A stretch of DNA of 64,000 nt, taken from IMG/VR virus record IMGVR_UViG_3300030108_004017, positions 45,435 through 109,434 of that record; one strand, 5' to 3'. The stretch's first letter is position 1. Each line of letters opens with the position of its first letter. Positions 42,899 through 51,195 of the stretch are shown in pieces. Made by a program: the position numbers and the translations under genes. The notes below the pieces were generated by a model that worked only from the letters and a program-made list of their open reading frames with translations, searched no databases and was not told the DNA's origin. Source of the DNA: a virus.

Positions 42899-43491
42899 TC
42901 ATTCTCCTCGAACCAATCATTGTCTTTGTAAGCAATTTCATAATTAGAAACATCGTCTAAGTTCACAACAACACTATTTAGGTTTGTTGTCGCCCCATCT
43001 TTACGATTGTTGTTGTTTTCAGTAAGTGTACTGATAACATAATCAGTAGTTGGTTTGATAATCAAAACACATCTCTCTTTCCAAAACACACCAAAATAGT
43101 GATTATGTTTAGAATAAGCATCAATTGCATCTTGTGTATATGCCCCATTGTAAACACCAGGAACTTTGAGTGCTGAAAATCTCAAACCTGTATTATGGTT
43201 TCTAACTTGACGAGTAAGGTTACGAACCTCTTTGTCATTGATAGACTTACTCTTATATTCTGCAGTTTGTCCATTAGCCTCATAAGCATCTGCACCATAT
43301 TTATCACTACCTTTACCAGCAGAAATCTTATCAAAAGCCTTATGACCTAATTTGTCAGCGATAACAAACTCTCTCCATTGAGTTTTGTCTGTAATTTTAT
43401 GAACACCATCCTTCTCACCTTTTAGATATAAAGCGTGAGCCAAGTCTTCATAAGAAAAATTGTTTATTAGATTGTTAGTTGTTGTCTTCAT
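42895..43491 (-). CDS. Restriction endonuclease-like protein
   Basis: 198 aa. The segment KYGADAYEANGQTAEYKSKS has the PD-(D/E)XK layout (D68, then E78-Y-K80). The adjacent IADKLGHKAFDKISAGKGSD resembles the region before the active site in several type II enzymes. It overlaps the DPPY methyltransferase gene by ATGA, so the two look like a type II restriction-modification pair. Start at 43491; a longer frame would run through the promoter at 43524-43553. Specific cutting site cannot be read from sequence. Confidence 0.7.
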   Translation of the reverse strand: MKTTTNNLINNFSYEDLAHALYLKGEKDGVHKITDKTQWREFVIADKLGHKAFDKISAGKGSDKYGADAYEANGQTAEYKSKSINDKEVRNLTRQVRNHNTGLRFSALKVPGVYNGAYTQDAIDAYSKHNHYFGVFWKERCVLIIKPTTDYVISTLTENNNNRKDGATTNLNSVVVNLDDVSNYEIAYKDNDWFEENE

Positions 43492-43523
43492 TTTGTTTGT
43501 TTTTCCTTTATTATTCATAGTAT

Positions 43524-43553
43524 AATATACACAACTTTTACTATATGTGTCAA
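43524..43553 (-). promoter_or_regulatory. Early promoter of the restriction-modification pair
   Basis: TTGACA, 18 bp, TATATT on the minus strand, overlapping the stop codon of a 39-aa zinc-finger gene. It means the endonuclease gene is read first and the methylase second. Confidence 0.75.
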
Positions 43554-43669
43554 GCATTATTTTCTTTTTTTATAACACAAAACAAACAGAGTTCAGGATA
43601 AAAAATCATTATCCCATCTAACTCTGTTTTACATTGTTTACATTTACGATTCGTCTTCGTCTTCTTCAT
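43550..43669 (-). CDS. 39-aa CxxC zinc-finger protein
   Basis: Starts MKKTKTNRKCKQCKTELDG and ends CLFCVIKKENNA: two CxxC pairs 18 residues apart, a compact zinc knuckle. It begins inside the upstream 39-aa gene, in another frame, with a weak ribosome-binding site, so translation would be coupled. The pattern of cysteines makes chance less likely. Confidence 0.5.
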   Translation of the reverse strand: MKKTKTNRKCKQCKTELDGIMIFYPELCLFCVIKKENNA

Positions 43670-43763
43670 CACCATCAAACCACACTTCGCAGTGTTCGAG
43701 ACAATCTGAACAGATGTCATAGTCATCATAGACCATTCCACCACAACATTCACTTCTATACAT
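43644..43763 (-). CDS. 39-aa Cys-rich acidic protein
   Basis: Starts MYRSECCGGMVYDDYDICSD and ends in an acidic tail GDEEDEDES. C6/C7 with C18 and C21 fit a zinc ribbon with CxxC. An AAAAGGAG ribosome-binding site lies seven bases before ATG, stronger than for a longer overlapping frame in this place. It overlaps the next small gene by 26 bp. Confidence 0.6.
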   Translation of the reverse strand: MYRSECCGGMVYDDYDICSDCLEHCEVWFDGDEEDEDES

Positions 43764-43775
43764 AATAGACTCCTT

Positions 43776-44132
43776 TTATTTTATGTTTAGTTTTGAAAAA
43801 TATTCATCTTTAGTGATACCAAGTCTACCATTGGTTTTTCTACCCCAAGTAAACTCACTCTTTAGTTTCTTGTTAGCCAAGACATTTACAAAAAAATCAT
43901 TGTCTGGATTCTCACAAATAAACTCATAGTTTTTCAAGAATCTATCCACACCATTCATATCACTACCTTTTGTGAAATACATTCTTTCGTATGGTAAATT
44001 TACAGTACTCATAGTCAATTTGAAGTTCTTGAAATACTTATTGTATTCAACTCCCACATGCTGGATAGTACCACTTCTTTTATTTACCCAATAAGTGTAA
44101 GTACCTTCTTTTAGATGTTTTCTTGTATTCAT
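43776..44132 (-). CDS. Small basic early protein, unknown
   Basis: 118 aa. MNTRKHLKEGTYTYWVNKRS, then VNLPYERMYFTKGSDMNGVD and a basic end WGRKTNGRLGITKDEYFSKL. Related in style to the 101-472 product (both have tryptophan-glycine and basic segments) but I cannot show homology. Start at 44132 after AAGGAAAAAACA; promoter at 44159-44187. Confidence 0.6.
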   Translation of the reverse strand: MNTRKHLKEGTYTYWVNKRSGTIQHVGVEYNKYFKNFKLTMSTVNLPYERMYFTKGSDMNGVDRFLKNYEFICENPDNDFFVNVLANKKLKSEFTWGRKTNGRLGITKDEYFSKLNIK

Positions 44133-44158
44133 TGTTTTTTCCTTATTTATCATACCAT

Positions 44159-44187
44159 AAGTTACAAAGAAAAAATGACAAATACAA
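44159..44187 (-). promoter_or_regulatory. Variant early promoter
   Basis: TTGTAT, 17 bp, TAACTT on the minus strand, in GTGCTTGTATTTGTC and followed by ATGGTATGATAAATA. It departs from consensus at both boxes but keeps the family's flanking bases. Confidence 0.5.
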
Positions 44188-44218
44188 GCACTTTTTACAA
44201 CTTTTTTTATTTTTTTTT

Positions 44219-44719
44219 TCAATCCATTAGAAATATTTCTTGTGAATCTATTAGTGTATTTTCAATACTCCAATACAATTTCATCCAACTACCACTACCC
44301 TTATTTTGCATTACTCTTGTAGGTCTTAGTGTATTAAAAAAATATCCTAAACTATCTACTTCAGAGTATCTGTCTGTAGTCCATCTTAGTGTGTCTACAT
44401 CTACATCCATAGTATCTCTGTTTCCAAAGTTATCATACCATATTGCTTTGTTTCTTCTGTTTGGTAATAATCTGTAATGTCCACTTGAATCATCTTCATC
44501 CCAATACATATTACTCCACCAATGTACAACCATTCTTTCAAGAGGTATACTATCTTCTGATTCTAAGTGACCCCAAATTGGAGCAGGTGTTATCCATAAC
44601 CAATCAAGTATTTCAATTCTATCTACTCGTAACATCGTCACGATAATATTAGATTTAGTCGGGTCTTCTACTCTATCATCACAACAAAATAATAATAACA
44701 AAAATAATAACTTTTTCAA
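44219..44719 (-). CDS. Predicted lipoprotein next to TonB-dependent receptor
   Basis: 166 aa. Signal peptide KKLLFLLLLFCCDDRVEDPT: a Leu-rich core ends in two cysteines (12 and 13), so lipidation is likely although Phe at -1 is unusual. The mature part is acidic and Trp-rich (LDWLWITPAPIWGHLESEDS, MVVHWWSNMYWDEDD). The start codon is TTG, preceded by AAAGGTACAAACA. Directly downstream of the receptor gene, separated by a strong hairpin, so it may be a surface partner of the receptor or an exclusion lipoprotein. Not recognised. Confidence 0.6.
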   Translation of the reverse strand: MKKLLFLLLLFCCDDRVEDPTKSNIIVTMLRVDRIEILDWLWITPAPIWGHLESEDSIPLERMVVHWWSNMYWDEDDSSGHYRLLPNRRNKAIWYDNFGNRDTMDVDVDTLRWTTDRYSEVDSLGYFFNTLRPTRVMQNKGSGSWMKLYWSIENTLIDSQEIFLMD

Positions 44720-44737
44720 TGTTTGTACCTTTACAAT

Positions 44738-44764
44738 AATTGGGGGGAAAAATTCCCCCCAATT
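44738..44764 (-). terminator. G6/C6 hairpin after the receptor gene
   Basis: A 12-bp perfect inverted repeat (44738-44749 with 44753-44764) with a 3-nt loop lies 8 bp past the receptor stop. It lacks a following U tract, so it could end most transcripts or stabilise the receptor mRNA. It is similar in design to the hairpin after the TonB-domain gene. Confidence 0.7.
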
Positions 44765-44771
44765 TATTACT

Positions 44772-47525
44772 TTAGAAATTGACAGATAGTCCTAAGTTGA
44801 AACTTCTTGGTGTTCCAAGAAATACTTCGGCATTATGAGCTAAGTGAAGTTTATCACCATACCCATTGTATTTACTATTGTCTACTGCATCTTGAATGTA
44901 TACATTATCAAGAGCATTGAATAAATGACCGTGAATAGTCATATCAAGACCTGCAATTTCAGGTAATTTATAAGATAGATGTAAGTCTAACTTACCATAA
45001 GATGGAGTTTTCCATACTTGTTCTCTATCTGCATCACCTTCAACCTCACGAGAATCAGGACTCCAATCAGCATAGTGATTGTCGTACCATCTATAAAGAC
45101 CTTGTACACTCAAACCTTTAATTGGTTTTACTGTAAGTCCACCAACATAAGATGTTTGTGGCATATCACCAACTTTTAGATTAGCGAGAGCATACTCATA
45201 CTCTTCTGATGTCTGTCCGATAATCTCATTATTTTCATTGTATTCCATCTTTGTGTAATCACCTTTAGCATCTCCGTCAAAGTACCAATCTCCGATACTA
45301 ACAGCGACATCTAAGTCTACCATTTCGTGTAGAGCAACTTTAGACTCTATCTCGAAACCACTATGACTTTGGTCTACACCAGTTAGATAAATGATGTCTG
45401 TGTCACCTGAATCACCTTGTCCTGTTGTTACAGATTTTGTAAGGTTTCTATCTTTCCATTGAGTGTTATAATAACTACCCTTGATAGCAACTTTATCACT
45501 TCTGTATTCTCCACCGATTTCATTAGATATGAATTTCTCATTATCTGGATTTGTAGATACATTTCCATCATAGTCAATCACATTATCTAAGATTGGTGGT
45601 TTTTGAACATACCCTAAATTAGCAAATGCTGATAATCTGTCATCAAGATTATATCTAGCACCACCCTTTACTTGAAAGGTTGTGATAGATGGAGCTTCAA
45701 CAAAATTATCAATTTTGTTTCCATCTTCATCTACATTTAGAGCAAAATGGTCTTCGTAAGTATATCCAATAGTGGATACACCACCCATACCATAAAGGTT
45801 TAGTTTCTCACCAGTATAACTACCTTGTAAGAAAGCACCAAACCAATCAACAGTTGTTTCGTTGTGATAGGCGATAATATCACCTAAACGAACTACTTTA
45901 CCATCAGGTGCGTTATCATCGGCGAAATTTACATAGTAGTCTCCACCTAATAAATCACGAACCTCACGGGCGTGTTCAATACCAGCAGTTCTCCAATCGA
46001 TACCAACTTGAACTTCAAGTTCGTCTGATACATCATAGTTCAATTTAGAAATCAAACCATATGTGTTCTGACGATTGATTGAGTTACGAAGAATACCTGT
46101 TGAACGATTTTCAACATCAGACCAAGCAGAATCTACATTAGATGAGTTCTGTTCAATCTCAGCATTCCAATCCCACATCCAAGGTGAACTTGCGTACCAA
46201 GGTTCTCCTTCAACTGCAGGTTTTCTACTGACACTTCCATAAGTACCAGTACCACCACCTGAACCACCACTCCAATATAATACTGAAGATAATCTCATAT
46301 CATCATTTATATCATAGAAATGGTTTAGATTTACAAGTGGTTTATGAAAGAAGTTTTCTCTTTCATTCAACAGATTTGGATTGTACCTGTCTGTAGTTCT
46401 CGCACCATACATATACCAATATTGTTGGCCTTTGTATGATGGGTCTACAGGTGCCCAATTCTGATTGAAGAACCTACCAGCTTCAGTTTCAAACTTCTCT
46501 CCCTCAACATAAGCTGAATCATTGTATCCATCGATACTTCCAGCCAACTCTTGAGAATAAGTAGCTATGTTCTGTTTGTATAGGTTCTGTCCGTGTCTTT
46601 GTGGAGCACCGATTGCATATAACTCGAATCTCTGTTTATCTGATACAGCATATGATGTACCTAAATAATAAGCCCAAGCATCTGTCCAAGTACCGTCAAT
46701 CAAACCGTCACCAGTTTTACGAACAATTGTACCACTAATTGCCAACTTATCATTTATTAGACCTGAGTTATAATTCAAGGTAGATTTTAGAAATCCACCC
46801 TCACCGACTTCTTGTTTGAACTTCCCACCTTTTTCGTGAGCAGCTGGGTCGGTGATAATGTTCATCGTTCCACCAATTGATGGTGTAGCAAGATTCACGG
46901 CTGATAGACCTCGTTGCATCTGAATTGAGGAAGTAGCATCTCCTACTCCATCCCAATTAGACCAATAAACCCATCCGTTCTCCATATCGTTTTGGGGAAC
47001 TCCGTTTATCATTACTGCGACATTTCGTTGGTTGAATCCACGAACATTAATACGGGCATCTCCCGCACCTCCACCTTGTTGAGTTGCATATACACTTGGT
47101 GTTGTGTTTAGAATCATTGGAATATCTTGAGAACCTAATCTCACTTCCATTTCTTCTTTACTAACCGTAGTATAAGCAACAGGTGTAGTCTCATCTGCAC
47201 GAGAAGCAAGAACTTCAAGTGCTGTGAGAGCAACCACATCAGTTTCTAAGTCAAAACTGACACTTCCAACTATATCACCAATCTCAACTGATTGAGTTTT
47301 GGCAACATAACCGATGTATGAAGCAGTAATGTCAAAAGTACCAGATCCAGTTTCGATGACGAATTTTCCACTTTCGTCTGTTACTCCACCGAGTTCTGTA
47401 CCCTCAACGATTACATTCGCTCCAACAAGTGGTTTTTCTCCATCCCCAACAAAACCAGTAACGGCTTGTCCATAAACAAGTCCTACTGATATTGCAAGAA
47501 TAGAGATTAGATTACGATAGTTCAT
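44772..47525 (-). CDS. TonB-dependent outer-membrane receptor
   Basis: 917 aa. Order: signal peptide 1-19 (ending GLVYG), carboxypeptidase-regulatory-like domain 21-105 (PLVGANVIVEGTELGGVTDE), a TonB-box-like ETTPVAYTTV near 112-121, plug 122-240 with RINVRGFNQRNVAVMINGVP and SIGGTMNIITD, then a beta barrel to a C-terminal Phe (FNLGLSVNF), the BAM insertion signal. All parts needed for an active importer are present. The layout matches Bacteroidota/Marinimicrobia receptors. Start at 47525 after AGGAG. It lies downstream of the B12-dependent RNR. Substrate unknown; corrinoid is a hypothesis from context, and surface masking against rival phages is another. Confidence 0.93.
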   Translation of the reverse strand: MNYRNLISILAISVGLVYGQAVTGFVGDGEKPLVGANVIVEGTELGGVTDESGKFVIETGSGTFDITASYIGYVAKTQSVEIGDIVGSVSFDLETDVVALTALEVLASRADETTPVAYTTVSKEEMEVRLGSQDIPMILNTTPSVYATQQGGGAGDARINVRGFNQRNVAVMINGVPQNDMENGWVYWSNWDGVGDATSSIQMQRGLSAVNLATPSIGGTMNIITDPAAHEKGGKFKQEVGEGGFLKSTLNYNSGLINDKLAISGTIVRKTGDGLIDGTWTDAWAYYLGTSYAVSDKQRFELYAIGAPQRHGQNLYKQNIATYSQELAGSIDGYNDSAYVEGEKFETEAGRFFNQNWAPVDPSYKGQQYWYMYGARTTDRYNPNLLNERENFFHKPLVNLNHFYDINDDMRLSSVLYWSGGSGGGTGTYGSVSRKPAVEGEPWYASSPWMWDWNAEIEQNSSNVDSAWSDVENRSTGILRNSINRQNTYGLISKLNYDVSDELEVQVGIDWRTAGIEHAREVRDLLGGDYYVNFADDNAPDGKVVRLGDIIAYHNETTVDWFGAFLQGSYTGEKLNLYGMGGVSTIGYTYEDHFALNVDEDGNKIDNFVEAPSITTFQVKGGARYNLDDRLSAFANLGYVQKPPILDNVIDYDGNVSTNPDNEKFISNEIGGEYRSDKVAIKGSYYNTQWKDRNLTKSVTTGQGDSGDTDIIYLTGVDQSHSGFEIESKVALHEMVDLDVAVSIGDWYFDGDAKGDYTKMEYNENNEIIGQTSEEYEYALANLKVGDMPQTSYVGGLTVKPIKGLSVQGLYRWYDNHYADWSPDSREVEGDADREQVWKTPSYGKLDLHLSYKLPEIAGLDMTIHGHLFNALDNVYIQDAVDNSKYNGYGDKLHLAHNAEVFLGTPRSFNLGLSVNF

Positions 47526-47605
47526 AGTAATCACTCCTATTGTTGTTTTGAAATTGACACATTTTTTTACAGGTGTGTCGTCTGCCTGTCCGCTGTTTTG
47601 TAAGT
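47526..47605 (-). promoter_or_regulatory. Structured leader of the receptor gene
   Basis: Between RNR and receptor, the RNA can form GACACA / TGTGTC (6 bp, 12-nt loop) or an alternative ACAGG / CCTGT stem that uses the loop of the first. Two overlapping stems just before a start codon suggest a switchable leader. No known riboswitch consensus fits in 80 nt. Confidence 0.35.
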
Positions 47606-49615
47606 CTAATTTGCATAATCTTGGTCATCATTATCACCAGTGATTGGAATGATTTCACAACTATCGTTGTTACAAAATTTATCTACTTCTGCCTCTTCAT
47701 TCTTTATCACACCAAATGATAATTTACCAAGTTTTTTGACTTCTTTACCATAAGTCTTTTCATCAATTGCCTCATATGGCATTTGAGGATAAGCCCCATA
47801 ATCGTGTCTTGGTAATAAACTAATACCCTTTAGGTGATACTGATAATAATTCAAACACGGAGCAATTTGGTCTGTCTCCGTTTCTGGATTGAATGTAACC
47901 GTACAACTTACTTGGTTGTCTGCCCAATGTCGTTGAAGAAAAGCGGCTAAACTGAATTGTTCCCAAATCGAAAGTTCAGCCGCTGTTCTAATCCCCTCAC
48001 CGACATCTACTGGTACTTCAACAACCATTGTTGTGTCTTCTGAACCAAATGCTGGTTCTACTTTGTAACCTGCTTTTTTCATAGGTTCTAATAGTTCCGA
48101 ATGTTTTGAAACTCTTATTCTCCTAATGTAAAAACGACTCTCAGGATAATGTAGTCCTGGAGTCGCTCCTGCTAATAATGAAACTGTTCCTGATGGTTTG
48201 ACCGATGTGGTCTTGATAGATCGTGGAACTGCCATCCAATCTGAATATTGTTTATCCCATTGTTGGATAACATCAAATCCACCATTCAACCATTCTTTCA
48301 GTTCATCTAAACCTCTATTTGTTATAAACTGAGCAACACCACTTACACTACAACCGATTCTCCTATTTCTCAACATAACTCGATTTGTATCACTCCAATG
48401 AGTTCTACCAAGTGTTACTGTTTTTGCATACAAGTATGCATATTTTAGTGTTCTCGCATAATCCTCAAAATCATCGTGATTTTCAGGAAATGTTTCTACC
48501 AAACAACACAATTCGTATGATTCTAATGATTGTTCCAAACAAGGATTACCACCCATTACTCTATGGTCTTTATTGTCTCCACCATTTTTCATACGAGAGT
48601 ATTGTCTCATATTTTCTAACCAAGCAAATCCTGGTTCTCCATTGTCTGCAATTCTTTTTGCAGCTTCTGTATAATCCATACCCAATTCTGCAAATATGGA
48701 GTTATTACTTGTCCATCCATATTGTTCTCTATGTGGATTTACTTTATAATTTTTCAAATCTAAATATTCTTCTGAATGTGGGTCTCCAAATACAATCTCA
48801 GCCGTTCTTCTAACATTACCAGCCACTACACATTTTCCTATAAGATTCATAATATCAACAATTGTAGTGATTGAGATTGGTTCTCCACTATTCTTTTCAA
48901 GAACTTTTCTGATGTCTTCGTGTACTTCTTTTAGTGGTTCTGGTCCTGAACTAACTCCACCAAAACCTTTTATTGGTACACCAGCTGGTCTTATTATTGA
49001 GTAGTCAAACTCCATTGGTGCCTGTCCGTGAAAGTAACTTTCTAATAGTAACTTTAGTGACTCAACCCAACCCTCACGAGTATCAGGTATTTGAAATGTC
49101 TGAACATCTCTATCCTTGTTTATACCTTTGACTACTATTTCTCCAGCACCTTTTGTATCGAACCCAACACCAACACCTAACATACTCGCATCCATAAGGA
49201 AACAAAAAGGTTTAGCATAGTCTTCTTTTATTGTTTTTGTTGATACAAAGGCACAATTATTTAGGGCGGCATATAGTCCTTTTTCTTCTGTGATTGGTGT
49301 TCCCATTGCCCACAAACCACGACCTGGCGGTAAGAACTTCATATTGAAAATACGGTCATACATATCTTGTGCTGACCTCTGTGCTTGCCAGGGATTCCAC
49401 CCTAATTGATGTGATTCAATCCAATTCATTTGCATGTTGTAAGTTCCCTCTACAACTCGTTGTACTGTTTCCCACCATCTTTCGTTTTTGCCATTGTCCT
49501 TGATTCTTGAGTAGGTTCTCATATAAACCAACTCACCTAATCCATTAAAACCAAAAGGAGCTTTTTTCCTCTTGTACTTATTTATAAAATTATCTGATAA
49601 CTGAAATTTACTCAT
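47606..49615 (-). CDS. nrdJ: Adenosylcobalamin-dependent ribonucleotide reductase (class II, monomeric)
   Basis: 669 aa, close in length to the monomeric Lactobacillus-type enzyme. NCAFVSTKTI holds a redox Cys, and GGNPCLEQSLESYELCCLVE near 357-374 has the thiyl-radical Cys and the C-L-E site. KTTSVKPSGTVSLLAGATPG binds phosphate. CNNDSCEI near the C-terminus is the swinging cysteine pair. It reduces ribonucleotides without oxygen or an iron small subunit and needs adenosylcobalamin, so phage DNA synthesis depends on the host's B12 supply. Start is set by GGGAG eight bases upstream. Confidence 0.93.
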   Translation of the reverse strand: MSKFQLSDNFINKYKRKKAPFGFNGLGELVYMRTYSRIKDNGKNERWWETVQRVVEGTYNMQMNWIESHQLGWNPWQAQRSAQDMYDRIFNMKFLPPGRGLWAMGTPITEEKGLYAALNNCAFVSTKTIKEDYAKPFCFLMDASMLGVGVGFDTKGAGEIVVKGINKDRDVQTFQIPDTREGWVESLKLLLESYFHGQAPMEFDYSIIRPAGVPIKGFGGVSSGPEPLKEVHEDIRKVLEKNSGEPISITTIVDIMNLIGKCVVAGNVRRTAEIVFGDPHSEEYLDLKNYKVNPHREQYGWTSNNSIFAELGMDYTEAAKRIADNGEPGFAWLENMRQYSRMKNGGDNKDHRVMGGNPCLEQSLESYELCCLVETFPENHDDFEDYARTLKYAYLYAKTVTLGRTHWSDTNRVMLRNRRIGCSVSGVAQFITNRGLDELKEWLNGGFDVIQQWDKQYSDWMAVPRSIKTTSVKPSGTVSLLAGATPGLHYPESRFYIRRIRVSKHSELLEPMKKAGYKVEPAFGSEDTTMVVEVPVDVGEGIRTAAELSIWEQFSLAAFLQRHWADNQVSCTVTFNPETETDQIAPCLNYYQYHLKGISLLPRHDYGAYPQMPYEAIDEKTYGKEVKKLGKLSFGVIKNEEAEVDKFCNNDSCEIIPITGDNDDQDYAN

Positions 49616-49665
49616 TCAAAAAACTCCCAATATTTCGTGTCCATAACATACATTTATAATTATAC

Positions 49666-51012
49666 TCAACTGAGATTGTCGAATCGATTTTTTGCCATTT
49701 TCCTCAAATATTCTTCTGAGTTATTCATCTTTTCACTCGCAATCTGACCTTGTTTGGTATTACTATCATTTACCATAATTTTACCAATATCAGTATTCAT
49801 ATCAGTTGGATATGTGACACCATCCACACCAAATCTATTTTTTATAATATGAACTCTTGCAAGATTAGCAACTTTATCTTCTACTTTTCTACTAATCGAC
49901 ATAACAAAATCTGCAGTCATTACTTTACTATAGTCTTCACTAACTTTATCCGCACCAATTACCTCTTCCTCTAAAGAACTACGATTTGCCTGAGATGCAG
50001 TCCATACAGGAACATCAAACTCACCAGCCATACCTCTAAGATGTTCATAAGTCTCACCCAAATTCAATCTTTTCTCTCTGTAATTTGATATGGGTTTCAG
50101 TATATCTGCATAATCAACAACAATAACATCTGGTTTGAACTCTATCAACTCTAATTGTTTTAGATGAGATGATATTGTCTGAACCGATGCAGTTCTTGTA
50201 GGGTAATACTTTATCATCAGATTACCTTGTATGTCAAATAACTTTGATTGTACATCTTCCTTATAATACTTCAATTGTTGAGTATTGATACCTGAAATAA
50301 TAGTATCGTATCTCAAACCAACATAAGCCTGATTCAACTCAAGTGTATAGTGTACAACTTTCATACCTTTCTTTATTGCATCCGCACCAACAGTTTGTAA
50401 AAACCAAGTCTTACCAATACCAGCTGGTGCAACCATAACACCAAGTTCACCACCACCTAATCCACCATCCATTATATCATTTATTACTGGCCAAGGTGTT
50501 GGTGTGGTCTTTCTAGCCGATGTTTCAAGTCTTTCCTCAAAACCACTTATATAATCGTGTCCTAAATCTCTTGTAGTTCCAGCTCTCATTGCCGTATCTA
50601 CTACCATTTTTATACCATCATAATCTTTATTTTCTAACAAATCAACTGATTCTAATATTGCCTTTTTTAGTTTTTGATTTTTACAAAAATCTAATATTTC
50701 ATCCTTTACATAATCTAAATCATCAGACTCTCTATGAGTCCAAGCCGATTTCAAAGCCTCAACTACAGCAACTTGAAGAACATCATTCTTTAGTTTCTTC
50801 AATTCTACTTTGAGTGCATCAAGTGATGGTGGAGTCTTATACTCCATAAAATATTTTTCGATTGTTTTCACAATCCATTTGTTTGCATCTGATTGAAAAT
50901 AATCTACTTCTATGATGTCGATAATAGTAGATATAAATACCTTGTCTGTCAATAATGACGATAGTATTTTAGTTTGAAAAGTTGGTCCATAATCGTTTAG
51001 ACTATCTGCCAT
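49666..51012 (-). CDS. Replicative helicase, DnaB/gp41-like
   Basis: 448 aa. Helical N-domain, then a RecA-like core: Walker A VAPAGIGKTWFLQTV (about 194-208), Walker B PDVIVVDYADIL, and SQANRSSLEEEVIGADKVSE in the later motif region. It unwinds DNA 5-prime to 3-prime as a hexamer and works with gp43. The upstream small basic gene ends four bases before this ATG. Confidence 0.92.
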   Translation of the reverse strand: MADSLNDYGPTFQTKILSSLLTDKVFISTIIDIIEVDYFQSDANKWIVKTIEKYFMEYKTPPSLDALKVELKKLKNDVLQVAVVEALKSAWTHRESDDLDYVKDEILDFCKNQKLKKAILESVDLLENKDYDGIKMVVDTAMRAGTTRDLGHDYISGFEERLETSARKTTPTPWPVINDIMDGGLGGGELGVMVAPAGIGKTWFLQTVGADAIKKGMKVVHYTLELNQAYVGLRYDTIISGINTQQLKYYKEDVQSKLFDIQGNLMIKYYPTRTASVQTISSHLKQLELIEFKPDVIVVDYADILKPISNYREKRLNLGETYEHLRGMAGEFDVPVWTASQANRSSLEEEVIGADKVSEDYSKVMTADFVMSISRKVEDKVANLARVHIIKNRFGVDGVTYPTDMNTDIGKIMVNDSNTKQGQIASEKMNNSEEYLRKMAKNRFDNLS

Positions 51013-51015
51013 ATT

Positions 51016-51195
51016 TTACTCTCCATATAGTTCTTTGTTTCTTCTTTCACGGATTTCCTTTGACTTCTTCAATCTATATCTATCACGAGCTTTCTTCTTA
51101 ATCGATTCTTTATTACGAAGATAGTATTCGGCTTGCCATTTTCTTTGAGCCTGTCGCTTTTCTTCTTCCGTGTTATAAATTTTCTTTCTTCCCAT
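51016..51195 (-). CDS. 59-aa basic helical protein
   Basis: Starts MGRKKIYNTEEEKRQAQRKW and continues as one long Lys/Arg-rich helix to RRNKELYGE. It was found by reading the gap between Rnh and gp41; it overlaps the Rnh stop by 23 bp. The pattern (YNTEEEKR.AQRKW..EYY) recurs in many viral and phage small proteins and suggests nucleic-acid binding. Possibly a helicase-loading or RNA-binding helper; unproven. Confidence 0.65.
   Translation of the reverse strand: MGRKKIYNTEEEKRQAQRKWQAEYYLRNKESIKKKARDRYRLKKSKEIRERRNKELYGE

Noticed and set aside
42895-43557. Longer start of the endonuclease-like gene (MLDTYSKS...)
   Set aside because: It would translate the promoter's -35 to +1 region; the same artefact appears for the 3407-3586 gene.
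34911-49000. Long plus-strand frames such as 34911-35324, 38799-39245 and 48385-48813
   Set aside because: Each lies antisense to a gene with clear protein-family motifs and lacks a ribosome-binding site.
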